This document shows, piece by piece, positions 1-7,986 of a DNA stretch of 64,000 nt (positions are counted from its first letter, which is position 1; every line of letters starts with the position of its first letter). The stretch spans positions 62,001-126,000 of the forward strand of contig JBGAVW010000005.1 in NCBI GenBank assembly GCA_044227925.1, written 5' to 3'. A program made the position numbers and the translations under genes. Below the pieces are notes generated by a model. It did not search any database. It saw only the letters and a program-made list of their open reading frames with translations, and had not been told where the DNA came from. The DNA comes from JADJLQ01 sp044227925 (GTDB lineage Bacteria; Bacteroidota; Bacteroidia; Chitinophagales; Saprospiraceae).

Positions 1-2
1 CG

Positions 3-164
3 TGTCTTGCAAAATCTTACACCAAAGTAGGACCACACTCTGCTTTTGATGAATATTATCATTTAATTTTGGACACTAAAGACACGTTCACAATAAAGCA
101 ATATATTAGCGAACTGATTAATATATTAAATAAAGTTAGCTTCAATGGTAGACTCGAATCTTAA
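3..164 (+). CDS. C-terminal end of an unidentified protein (partial)
   Basis: An open frame enters from the left edge and runs 53 codons to a TAA at 162-164, overlapping the first 20 bases of dapA. The visible residues end in a pattern (FDEYYHLILDT, then an amphipathic helix) that resembles the last strand and helix of P-loop kinases of the APS-kinase/NMP-kinase type. That resemblance is weak and I do not name a function. The overlap suggests translational coupling with dapA. The rest of the gene lies outside the window. Confidence 0.5.
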   Translation, partial: CLAKSYTKVGPHSAFDEYYHLILDTKDTFTIKQYISELINILNKVSFNGRLES

Positions 165-1026
165 AGGTGTTGGTACAGCTTTAGTTACCCCTTTTACCAA
201 TGGTGTAGTGGACACTGCAGCATTAAGCAAAATCGTCAATTACAATATTTCCCAAGGTGTGGACTTTTTGGTGCCTCTGGGTACCACTGGCGAAACATCT
301 ACGCTTACCTCAAAGGAATGTAAGCAAGTGATGAAAACCGTTATGGAATCCAATAATGGAAAGTTGCCGGTGGTATGCGGTATGTTTGCAAAAAATAATA
401 CCCAGGCTGTCATAGATGCTATCAAAGAGTACGATTTTGACGGCATTCATTCTATCCTGCTGGCAAGTCCGTATTATAATAAACCCAGTCAAGCCGGTCT
501 TTTAGCTCACTTCAGATCTATTGCAGAAATTTCTCCGGTGCCGGTGATTCTTTATAACGTGCCCTCCCGTACTTCGGTAAATCTTAATGCAGAAACTACG
601 TTGGCATTAGCAGAACATCCTAATATTATTGCCATTAAAGAAGCTTCCGGAGATTTTAACCTCATCATGTCCGTATTAAAACACAAACCGACAGATTTTT
701 TAGTATTGTCCGGTGACGATGCCATTACAATGCCAATGATTGCTTGCGGCAGCAGTGGTGTGATCTCTGTAATAAGTAATGCATTCCCAGGTATTTTTTC
801 AGAAGCCGTGAAAGCAGCACTGCAAAGTGATTATCAAAAAGCTAAATCATTAAATGATAAATTACTCGATGTGCACAAATGGCTTTACATAGAAGGCAAT
901 CCGGTGGGGATCAAATCCGCACTTAATATCATGGGATTTTGTAGTGACGAAGTAAGATTGCCCCTGGTATCATTATCAGAAATGAATAGGAATAATCTCG
1001 AATTCGCGATCAGGGGATTACATTAA
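145..1026 (+). CDS. dapA: 4-hydroxy-tetrahydrodipicolinate synthase
   Basis: DapA condenses pyruvate with aspartate-4-semialdehyde, the first committed step of the diaminopimelate/lysine pathway, in the cytosol. The 293 residues match the family length of about 290-300. Visible signatures are the GTTGET substrate loop at 46-51, Tyr137 in YNVP, and the Schiff-base lysine Lys165 in IAIKEASGD, all in a TIM-barrel context. The ATG at 145 puts the conserved GTALVTPF strand about 10 residues from the N terminus, as usual. It overlaps the preceding frame by 20 bases. No lysine riboswitch is visible, since the upstream DNA is coding. Confidence 0.97.
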   Translation: MVDSNLKGVGTALVTPFTNGVVDTAALSKIVNYNISQGVDFLVPLGTTGETSTLTSKECKQVMKTVMESNNGKLPVVCGMFAKNNTQAVIDAIKEYDFDGIHSILLASPYYNKPSQAGLLAHFRSIAEISPVPVILYNVPSRTSVNLNAETTLALAEHPNIIAIKEASGDFNLIMSVLKHKPTDFLVLSGDDAITMPMIACGSSGVISVISNAFPGIFSEAVKAALQSDYQKAKSLNDKLLDVHKWLYIEGNPVGIKSALNIMGFCSDEVRLPLVSLSEMNRNNLEFAIRGLH

Positions 1027-1245
1027 TTTACCTCGTACCCTGTTTTCAGATTCGATGAAACACGGTTGGTGAAACAGCCATTGAAAAATGGATGCGCAAA
1101 TTAATGCCCAAGTTTTTGAATACCCTGAAATACTGGATTCACTTTACCTCACCATACTTTATAGAACAGAAGATCTGTAAATTGGTGATTTGGATGAAAA
1201 GTTTTAGCAGTGGATCATGCAAATTTCAGCGACAGGGCCCGTTAT
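1027..1245. other. Region between dapA and an oxidoreductase remnant
   Basis: About 220 bases with no supported gene. An 85-codon frame crossing it (1092-1349) runs into the 3' end of the pseudogene on the other strand and has no recognisable family features. A 30-codon frame beginning at the ATG at 1090 could be debris of another gene, but nothing in it is identifiable. No clear terminator hairpin is seen after dapA. Confidence 0.4.
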
Positions 1246-1745
1246 TTATTCACCATACAATCTCTCCCCATTGTATTCTACACAGCCAATATATTCTCCG
1301 GGTACCGGTTTGTACACCAATATCTCTTTACCTATTTTTTCCGAGGTGAAATAGCCCTGTAAAACCATACTTTTCAGCTTTCGGTAAAAGGTAATGGGTT
1401 TTGGATTGGGATCCAGGTTGATGCCCCACATGGTTATGGGAAAATGAGCTGATTCTTTATCTAATTCCACCAGGTGTGCTTCTTTTTCACTTTTATTTAA
1501 ATCACTAAATGACCGGTTATATTTTTTCTTACACTCCAGTTCATACTCAATGCACCTGGGGTATCCGATTCAGGAAGGATTGAGCCCGCAATCTCATGCA
1601 ACAGGTCATATTCATCTGATGTAAAGTAAGCGGATGCAGTGATTGCACGGGATTTACAGGATTGCACCATCGATACCAATGAGCCCCCTCCGATGGTATA
1701 GCCAAGTATGGTGGTGGTATATTTTATGTAGTCTCTTCTATTCAT
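1246..1745 (-). pseudogene. Gluconate 2-dehydrogenase subunit 3-like protein, broken by internal deletion and frameshift
   Basis: The N-terminal piece (from 1745) begins MNRRDYIK, a twin-arginine-like signal, then a hydrophobic stretch and FTSDEYDLLHEIAGSILPESDTPGA, typical of the Gluconate_2-dh3 family. Right after this the frame closes with a TAA near 1497. The alternative frame continues without a break through ELECKKKYNRSF and SEKEAHLVELDKES into the family's C-terminal part (HFPITMWG, LQGYFTSEKIG, YIGCVEYNGERL), ending at 1246. About 40 residues normally lie between TPGA and CKKKY and are missing. A deletion that also shifts frame is the simplest reading. It lies 20 bp downstream of the GMC oxidoreductase it would normally assist. 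A sequencing error cannot explain the missing codons. Confidence 0.8.
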
Positions 1746-1765
1746 TTATATGACTTTCGATTGGA

Positions 1766-3484
1766 TTAAATATTACCCTTCTTCATTTCCTTTACGGCAT
1801 AATCTACGGCGCGCGCCGTGAATGCCATATAAGTGATGGATGGATTTACACAGTTTGCAGAGGTCATAAACGACCCATCTGTTACATATAGGTTTTTGAC
1901 AGCATGTACCTGATTCCAGCCATTGAGCACAGAGGTTTTAGGGTCTCTGCCCATTCGAGCAGTACCCATTTCATGTACTCCATTACCTAAACCTCCTATA
2001 TTGTCAAATGCAATCACATTTTTAAATCCACTGTTTTCAAGCATTTCTGCAGCGTCTGATTTGATTCTTTCTCTCATTTTCAATTCATTTTCGCCATGCG
2101 AAGCATCAAATACGATCTGAGGAATGCCCCATTTATCCTTTTTGTCTTTACTCAGGTACATTTTATTATTATGATCCGGTAATACCTCGCCAAATCCCAT
2201 CAGACTCATTTTCCATCCTCCTGGAGCAAACAGACTCTTCTTTAATTCTTCTCCGACCAATGGAATATCATTTCCTCTGTCCCAGCCTCGCCTTCCGGTG
2301 TCTCCCTGATAGCCAAAGCCACGTAAAAAGTTTTTATCAGCAGAGGTTTCGTCAATATTGACATACTTTGGAATATAGATTCCGGTTGGTCTTTTTCCGG
2401 AATAATATTTATCTTCCATACCTTCATATTCACCCATAGCTCCGATATGATAGTGATGATCCATGATATTATGTCCAAGCTCACCGCTATCGTTACCCAA
2501 TCCATTCGGAAACCGGGATGAAGTCGAATGGAGCATGATTTGAGCTGATGCTGGCGCAGAAGCGCATAAAAAAATAATGTTTGCAAAAAACTCTGTAGAG
2601 CTGGAATCTACACTGTCTATTACTCTCACTCCGGTAACCTTTTGGGTCTTTTCGTCAAATATCAATGAATGTACTATGCTGTCTGGTCGAATACTTAAAT
2701 TACCGGTCTTGTTTGCTGCGGGGAGCGTAGCGCTATTGCTGCTAAAATAGGCACCAAACGGACAACCCCTTGAACACCTGTTGCGAGACTGACATTTACC
2801 CCGGCCAAGTGCCAGATGGATTGGTTGTGGTTCAGTAAGATGAGCTACCCGGCCTATAGTTACAGTTCTCCCATATTTTGCTGCAACTTTTTTTCTAAAA
2901 TCGGTTTCAAGGCAATTCAATTCAAATGGTGGTAGAAACTCGCCATCCGGTACATGCTTCAAACCGAGTTTTTCACCACTGATGCCGACAAATTTTTCTA
3001 CATAACTATACCAGGGTTCTATGTCTTTGTACCGAACCGGCCAATCTATTGCAATGCCTTCTCGTGCATTTGCAGTAAAGTCAAGATCACTCCATCTATA
3101 CGTATGTCTGCCCCAGATGAGAGATCGCCCACCGGTTTGATTGCCTCTGATCCAGTCAAATCTCCTGATTTCTTCATAAGGATTATCCAGATCATCAGTG
3201 AAAAAGTGTTTGACACTTTCTCCGACAAATCCACTTCTGATTTGTACATGTAGTCTTTTGGCTTCTTCGGCAGTCAATGAACCCCGGTGTGGCATGTCCC
3301 AGCTATCCTGGTTCATGGTGGGGTAGTCCCTCACATGATTGACCATCCTTCCTTTTTCTAATACCAAAGTTTTAAATCCCTTTTCACAGAATTCTTTGGC
3401 AGCCCAACCGCCACTCATACCTGAGCCTATGACGATAACATCATATTTATTTGCGCTTGTTTCAGCAATTTGTAATCCCTGCAT
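1766..3484 (-). CDS. GMC-family oxidoreductase, sugar/alcohol dehydrogenase catalytic subunit type
   Basis: A 572-residue FAD-dependent GMC oxidoreductase. The N terminus carries the dinucleotide-binding GSGMSGG (20-26) followed by an acidic strand end (LVLEKG). The C-terminal domain holds the His/Asn active-site pair, His504 in VHEMGTARMG and Asn547 in CVNPS. Cysteines 231, 237 and 241 (KCQSRNRCSRGCPFG) have the C-x5-C-x3-C arrangement seen in dehydrogenases that bind a 3Fe-4S cluster for electron transfer. Such enzymes oxidise sugars or polyols at the periplasmic face, but the substrate cannot be read here. No signal peptide is visible; related enzymes are exported with their Tat-bearing small subunit, which is a pseudogene just downstream. 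It follows rnc by 42 bp. Confidence 0.85.
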   Translation of the reverse strand: MQGLQIAETSANKYDVIVIGSGMSGGWAAKEFCEKGFKTLVLEKGRMVNHVRDYPTMNQDSWDMPHRGSLTAEEAKRLHVQIRSGFVGESVKHFFTDDLDNPYEEIRRFDWIRGNQTGGRSLIWGRHTYRWSDLDFTANAREGIAIDWPVRYKDIEPWYSYVEKFVGISGEKLGLKHVPDGEFLPPFELNCLETDFRKKVAAKYGRTVTIGRVAHLTEPQPIHLALGRGKCQSRNRCSRGCPFGAYFSSNSATLPAANKTGNLSIRPDSIVHSLIFDEKTQKVTGVRVIDSVDSSSTEFFANIIFLCASAPASAQIMLHSTSSRFPNGLGNDSGELGHNIMDHHYHIGAMGEYEGMEDKYYSGKRPTGIYIPKYVNIDETSADKNFLRGFGYQGDTGRRGWDRGNDIPLVGEELKKSLFAPGGWKMSLMGFGEVLPDHNNKMYLSKDKKDKWGIPQIVFDASHGENELKMRERIKSDAAEMLENSGFKNVIAFDNIGGLGNGVHEMGTARMGRDPKTSVLNGWNQVHAVKNLYVTDGSFMTSANCVNPSITYMAFTARAVDYAVKEMKKGNI

Positions 3485-3526
3485 GTCTGGAATTATGATA
3501 AATATTAAATAATAATAATAGGATAG

Positions 3527-4255
3527 TTATATTTCGATACCCTCTTTTATTCCCAATTTGCTCAAGGCAGCTTCACTGGCCTGTTGCTCTGCATTCTTTT
3601 TATTAAAATCTTCTGCCGTAGACAGATCTTCCCCATCTACAGATACAACCACTCTATACCGATCCCGGTGATCTTGTTTAAATTTAGACAGGACTTTGTA
3701 CTGTACATCGTGACCGTTTTTTTGCCCCCATTCCAATAATCTGCTTTTAAAATTATCATCATTGTTTTCCAGGTCATGGATATCCAGGTATTTTCTAAAT
3801 AGATTTTGAGTGACAAATTTTTTGGTCTTGTCATAGCCCAGTTCCAGGTACATGGCTCCAATCAAAGCCTCCAATGCATTGCCCAGCATAGAAACCGAAA
3901 TATGGGTGCGGTTGAATTCCATCAGCAACGTGTCAAGACCCATGGCATCTGCAATATAATTGAGAGTCTTGCGCTTTACTATTTTACTTCTCATCTTGGT
4001 GAGAAACCCTTCATTTCCATTGGGATATTTTTGATAAAGGTATTCCGCAGAAATAGAGTTGAGCAGGGCATCACCAAGATATTCGAGTCGCTCATTATTC
4101 TGAGCCTGTTCTGAGAGTTCATTAAAAGTACTGCGATGGTAAAATGCTAATTTGTATAGACTTAGCTTTTTAGGAGTGATGCCAGTCATTTCTTTTATGC
4201 GCTTGGCAAAATCTTTATCGTCCGATATATAGTAATTAAAAAGCTTTCTCAGCAC
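3527..4255 (-). CDS. rnc: Ribonuclease III
   Basis: RNase III cuts double-stranded RNA, including the stalks flanking 16S and 23S in rRNA precursors. The 242-residue protein has the RNase III signature ERLEYLGDA (55-63, with Glu55 and Asp62), the second active-site helix GNALEALIGA (127-136, Glu131), and a C-terminal double-stranded-RNA-binding domain (about 165-238). The position matching E. coli Asp114 is Asn128. I believe Asn is usual in Bacteroidota, but could not check. The gene order acpP-fabF-rnc is a common Bacteroidota arrangement. A candidate promoter lies 24 bp or more upstream of its ATG, so it need not depend on fabF transcription. Confidence 0.95.
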   Translation of the reverse strand: MLRKLFNYYISDDKDFAKRIKEMTGITPKKLSLYKLAFYHRSTFNELSEQAQNNERLEYLGDALLNSISAEYLYQKYPNGNEGFLTKMRSKIVKRKTLNYIADAMGLDTLLMEFNRTHISVSMLGNALEALIGAMYLELGYDKTKKFVTQNLFRKYLDIHDLENNDDNFKSRLLEWGQKNGHDVQYKVLSKFKQDHRDRYRVVVSVDGEDLSTAEDFNKKNAEQQASEAALSKLGIKEGIEI

Positions 4256-4278
4256 AGGTATCAGTAATTAAACTCGCT

Positions 4279-4309
4279 TAAAGATAATACTTGTATGGTC
4301 ACTACCAAA
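4279..4309 (-). promoter_or_regulatory. Candidate promoter for rnc
   Basis: On the minus strand TTTG (4309-4306) is followed after 19 bases by TATCTTTA (4286-4279), one mismatch from the Bacteroidota -7 consensus TAnnTTTG. It would start transcription about 15-20 bases before the rnc ATG. Pattern match only. Confidence 0.35.
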
Positions 4310-4473
4310 ACCAAAAAAAATATAAGGAAAACTTTGCTATTTGCAGAAACTCAAAAACGAATTGAATCATTTCGAGTGCGTTAGTTAAAAAAATTAGTTG
4401 AATGGTCTTTTTTAAAGTGGCCTTAATGAGAAAAAATACAGCCGTTAGTCCTCCTTTAAGTTTAATCCCTACC

Positions 4474-5715
4474 TCACACCCTCTTAAATATCACACTCGT
4501 ATTATGTCCCCCAAAACCAAATGTATTACTCAATGCAATATTTATTTTTCGATGTTGGGCCTCATTAAAAGTTAGATTTAGCCTGCTGTCGATCTCTGGG
4601 TCATCTGTAAAATGGTTGATGGATGGGGGTATAAAATCATGATTGATGGCCAGTATGCACGCTATGGCCTCTATCGCTCCCGCTGCACCTAATAAATGGC
4701 CGGTCATTGATTTGGTGGAGCTGATATTCATTTTATATGCATGATCTCCAAATATCGTCTGTATCGCCTTTATTTCGGCAATATCACCGAGCGGGGTAGA
4801 GGTACCATGTACATTGATATAATCTACATCTTCAGCACTTACCTGAGCATACTTCAATGTTTTTTTCATCACACTGAGTGCTCCACGCCCTTCGGGATGT
4901 GGTGCAGTAATATGATATGCATCTGCAGTAGATCCACCACCCAGGAGCTCTGCATATATCTTGGCGCCTCTTTTTTTCGCATGCTCATATTCTTCCAATA
5001 TCAGGCAACCTGCACCTTCTCCTAATACGAACCCATCCCTGTCTTTATCAAAAGGTCTGGATGCTGTGGCAGGGTCATCATTTCTTTCACTCAGGGCCTT
5101 CATTGCATTGAATCCTCCTACACCTGTAGGTATTATGGCAGCTTCCGAGCCACCGGTCACCATCAGATCAGCACGGCCTAGTTTTATTTCATCGTAAGCA
5201 TTTAATATCGCATGATTACTTGATGCACAGGCAGATACGGTACTATAATTAGTCCCCCTGAATCCAAAGTGAATCGATATATGCCCGGCAGCTATATCGG
5301 AGATCATTCTTGGGATGGTAAAGGGATTGAATCTTGGTGTACCGTTACCTCTTCCAAAATCGATTATCTCCTGTTCCAGCGAGTTTAATCCTCCAATTCC
5401 GGACCCCCATATCACACCGGCATCATCCATATCTACTGATTCCAGGTTGATCCCACTGTCTTTTATTGCATCAAAAGCCGTTGCCATGGCAAAATGCGCA
5501 AATCGGTCCATGCGCTTAGATTCTTTTTTATCGAGGATAGTATCTACATTAAATCCTTTTACCTCACAGGCAAACCTGGTTTTAAACAAACTGGCATCAA
5601 ACAAAGTGATGGGTCCGGCCCCACTCACCCCATTTTTTAAACCAGTCAGGTAGGCATCAATTGTATTTCCAAGTGGGGTCAAAGCTCCCATTCCTGTCAC
5701 TACTACTCTTCGCAT
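4474..5715 (-). CDS. fabF: 3-oxoacyl-[acyl-carrier-protein] synthase II
   Basis: FabF elongates acyl-ACP with malonyl-ACP in type II fatty acid synthesis. The 413 residues match family length and show the full Cys-His-His triad: Cys163 in STVSACASS, His303 in NVHGTSTPLGD and His340 in KSMTGHLLGAAGA. The glycine-rich GFGGHNTSVIF tail closes the second thiolase-fold half. Its partner acyl carrier protein is encoded 179 bp upstream on the same strand. The spacer holds a terminator after acpP and a separate promoter for fabF, so the two can be expressed at different levels. Confidence 0.97.
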   Translation of the reverse strand: MRRVVVTGMGALTPLGNTIDAYLTGLKNGVSGAGPITLFDASLFKTRFACEVKGFNVDTILDKKESKRMDRFAHFAMATAFDAIKDSGINLESVDMDDAGVIWGSGIGGLNSLEQEIIDFGRGNGTPRFNPFTIPRMISDIAAGHISIHFGFRGTNYSTVSACASSNHAILNAYDEIKLGRADLMVTGGSEAAIIPTGVGGFNAMKALSERNDDPATASRPFDKDRDGFVLGEGAGCLILEEYEHAKKRGAKIYAELLGGGSTADAYHITAPHPEGRGALSVMKKTLKYAQVSAEDVDYINVHGTSTPLGDIAEIKAIQTIFGDHAYKMNISSTKSMTGHLLGAAGAIEAIACILAINHDFIPPSINHFTDDPEIDSRLNLTFNEAQHRKINIALSNTFGFGGHNTSVIFKRV

Positions 5716-5740
5716 GCGATTTATTTTTTGTTTGGAATTG

Positions 5741-5772
5741 CAAATTTAACGATCCAGAAGGGTACTTTCAAA
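5741..5772 (-). promoter_or_regulatory. Promoter for fabF
   Basis: Minus-strand TTTG (5772-5769), a 20-base spacer, then TAAATTTG (5748-5741), a perfect TAnnTTTG box. Predicted start near 5734 gives a leader of about 18 bases. Its position between the acpP terminator and the fabF ATG fits separate transcription. Confidence 0.55.
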
Positions 5773-5830
5773 GATATCCTTGATTTAGTCAGGTCAGTAC
5801 ACCCTAAATCATTATTTTTCAGATTTATAT

Positions 5831-5867
5831 AAAACTAAAAAAGTCCGCATGTGTTACATACGGACTT
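5831..5867 (-). terminator. Rho-independent terminator after acpP
   Basis: An inverted repeat at 5841-5867 forms a 7-bp stem (AAGTCCG/CGGACTT) extended by ATGT/ACAT across one mismatch. On the minus strand it is followed by a U-rich run (5831-5840). It lies 28 bp past the acpP stop codon. Confidence 0.75.
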
Positions 5868-5894
5868 CAGAAGAAATCAAAAGTTTATATATTT

Positions 5895-6134
5895 TTACTT
5901 GTTGATCTGAGATTCAAGGTAGCTGATTGCCTGACCTACAGTTTGAATTTTTTCTGCTTGCTCATCAGGGATAGAAAGATCAAATTCTTTCTCAAATTCC
6001 ATTATAAGCTCCACAGTATCAAGGGAATCGGCGCCAAGATCATTGGTAAAGCTAGCTTCAGAGGTTACTTCAGCTTCGTCTACACCAAGTTTGTCAACTA
6101 TGATTTTTTTTACTTTTTCTTCAATACTTGCCAT
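5895..6134 (-). CDS. acpP: Acyl carrier protein
   Basis: A 79-residue acidic acyl carrier protein that carries fatty-acyl intermediates on a phosphopantetheine arm. The attachment serine is Ser37 in GADSLDTVEL, the canonical DSL motif at the start of helix 2. I chose the ATG at 6134 (MASIEEKV) over an in-frame one nine codons earlier. The longer form adds residues absent from the family and would start within a few bases of the candidate -7 box. It heads the acpP-fabF-rnc block and has its own terminator, which would allow the high expression usual for this protein. Confidence 0.97.
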   Translation of the reverse strand: MASIEEKVKKIIVDKLGVDEAEVTSEASFTNDLGADSLDTVELIMEFEKEFDLSIPDEQAEKIQTVGQAISYLESQINK

Positions 6135-6158
6135 TTGTATAGGTTTTAAAATTTTGTG

Positions 6159-6166
6159 CAAAAATA
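6159..6166 (-). promoter_or_regulatory. Candidate -7 box for acpP
   Basis: Minus-strand TATTTTTG matches TAnnTTTG and sits 25 bp before the acpP ATG. No clear TTTG is seen at the expected upstream distance, so this is a half-supported promoter. Confidence 0.35.
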
Positions 6167-6347
6167 AAATTTAGATTGTGATAATAAAATAAATTTTTGA
6201 CCCTGGTCAAATTCCTCTTTTGGCCTAGTCCATGTCAAATTTCTCCTTGATAATATCAAATCTAATCTAAAAGTTTCTTAAAATGTAAATTCTTTTATCC
6301 TCTGGCATAGTTTTTTGATGTATCTATGCGCAAAATTTATAAATATT

Positions 6348-7787
6348 ATGAGCGAAAAAACGCTCCTCAACACTAAAATAATAGCAACAGTAGGCCCTGC
6401 CATCAGTTCCTACGATATGCTTTTGCAGATGGCCAAAGCCGGTGTGAATGTATTTAGATTAAATATGTCACATGCCGATCATGCCACTCATCTTGAGGTA
6501 ATTCAACATCTTACAAAGATCAATAAGGAACATCAATTTCACTTTGGGATCCTGGCTGATTTGCAAGGGCCAAAACTAAGAGTTGGTCGTATTGTAAATA
6601 ATGCATTGGAATTAAACACCGATGATGAAATTATTTTTACCAATACAAAATGCGAAGGCACCAAAGACGGTATCTACATGAGCTATGAATTGTTTCCACA
6701 GGAAGTAGCCAAAGGGGATAAAGTGCTGGTAGATGATGGAAAATTGATGTTTGAGGTAGTAGAAACGGACCGTCGGTCTACTGTGAAATTAAAAGTATTG
6801 TTTGGCGGAGTCCTTTCTTCCAATAAGGGGGTGAATCTTCCTGATACGCAGATTTCATTACCCTCCCTCACGGAAAAAGATTTAATCGATCTTGAATTTA
6901 TTTCAAAGCAACCGGTGCATTGGATCGCTTTATCCTTTGTACGAAAAGCAGAAGATATTACAGATCTCAGAAAAAGGTTAAAAGAGTACGGACATACTGC
7001 CCGTATTGTAGCCAAAATTGAAAAACCTGAAGCACTTAAAAATATTAATGAAGTAATTCAGGCGACTGATGCCGTGATGGTGGCTCGGGGAGACCTGGGG
7101 GTAGAAGTTCCTATTGAAAAATTACCTGGTATTCAAAAAGAAATCGTGCGCCGATGTATAGAACAGAGCCGGCCTGTAATCGTAGCTACCCAAATGATGG
7201 AAAGTATGATTACCAATCCAAGTCCTACCAGGGCAGAGGTTACTGATGTAGCCAATGCTGTGCTGGATGGAGCCGATGCGGTAATGCTCAGTGGAGAAAC
7301 CTCTGTGGGTAAACATCCGGTACGGGTAGTAGAAGCCATGGCCAAAATCATAGCTGAGACTGAGCGCCACTATCAACCCAATCAATCCCGGTTGCCCAAA
7401 CTGCATAAAGAATCTGAAACTTTCCTTGCAGATGTGCTTTGTTTTAATGCAGTAAAAACTACTCATGATCTGGATGCTAAAGCCATTATTGGTATGACCA
7501 CCTCGGGTTATACTGCTTTTAAAATATCTTCTTTCAGGCCAAAGGCGGAAATATTCATTTTCTCCACGGTGGCTTACATGCTTTCAACATTAAACTTGGT
7601 TTGGGGAGTACAGTGTTTTCTTTACAAAAACGAAAACGAAAGCACCGATTCGCTGATGAATAAAATTTCCCAATACTTAAAAGATAAAGGGTTGCTGGCC
7701 CAGGGTGATATCGTAGTCAATACAGGTACAGTACCCGTACAATTGGACGGCAGGACCAATATGATGAAGGTGGCTCAGGTGGAATAA
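6348..7787 (+). CDS. pyk: Pyruvate kinase
   Basis: Converts phosphoenolpyruvate and ADP to pyruvate and ATP, the last step of glycolysis. The 479-residue protein shows the N-terminal KIIATVGPA strand, the RLNMSHA substrate loop (about 37-43), the catalytic lysine region IVAKIEKPEA (about 220-229), the metal-binding VARGDLGVEVP and the ATQMMESMI and GADAVMLSGETSVGKHP segments. The C-terminal regulatory domain is present. I start at the ATG at 6348 (MSEKTLLN) because an in-frame ATG 11 codons upstream adds a non-conserved, hydrophobic extension. It is divergent from acpP and has no operon partner downstream. Confidence 0.96.
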   Translation: MSEKTLLNTKIIATVGPAISSYDMLLQMAKAGVNVFRLNMSHADHATHLEVIQHLTKINKEHQFHFGILADLQGPKLRVGRIVNNALELNTDDEIIFTNTKCEGTKDGIYMSYELFPQEVAKGDKVLVDDGKLMFEVVETDRRSTVKLKVLFGGVLSSNKGVNLPDTQISLPSLTEKDLIDLEFISKQPVHWIALSFVRKAEDITDLRKRLKEYGHTARIVAKIEKPEALKNINEVIQATDAVMVARGDLGVEVPIEKLPGIQKEIVRRCIEQSRPVIVATQMMESMITNPSPTRAEVTDVANAVLDGADAVMLSGETSVGKHPVRVVEAMAKIIAETERHYQPNQSRLPKLHKESETFLADVLCFNAVKTTHDLDAKAIIGMTTSGYTAFKISSFRPKAEIFIFSTVAYMLSTLNLVWGVQCFLYKNENESTDSLMNKISQYLKDKGLLAQGDIVVNTGTVPVQLDGRTNMMKVAQVE

Positions 7788-7932
7788 TGCTCCAAAAATG
7801 TAGCAAAGCAGAGATTTAATGCTCCGCCTGTTTGTGTAATATTCCCTTTCACAGCTATTGAATTTCTATTGGGGAAATTATCTGAAAGTACCCCAGTTTT
7901 TACCATAACCCAGCCACAATAAAATTCAAACT

Positions 7933-7947
7933 TTAAGGTAACCTTAA
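7933..7947. promoter_or_regulatory. Perfect 15-bp palindrome upstream of the TPR operon
   Basis: TTAAGGTAACCTTAA is a perfect inverted repeat around a central base, 40 bp before the TPR-protein ATG. It could be an operator. The T/A-ended half sites are too short for a terminator. Regulator unknown. Confidence 0.3.
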
Positions 7948-7969
7948 TCTTCATTCCTCGTCAAATCAG

Positions 7970-7977
7970 TAATTTTG
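7970..7977 (+). promoter_or_regulatory. Candidate -7 box of the TPR-hflX operon
   Basis: TAATTTTG matches TAnnTTTG, but sits only 9 bp before the ATG at 7987, which would give a nearly leaderless transcript. No TTTG is found at the expected upstream distance. Weak support. Confidence 0.25.
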
Positions 7978-7986
7978 CCACGAAAT

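Noticed and set aside
1092..1349. An 85-codon plus-strand frame after dapA.
   Set aside because: It runs into the pseudogene on the other strand, has no family features and unusual composition.
7122..7466. A 114-codon minus-strand frame opposite pyk.
   Set aside because: It lies wholly within the well-supported pyruvate kinase gene and resembles no family.
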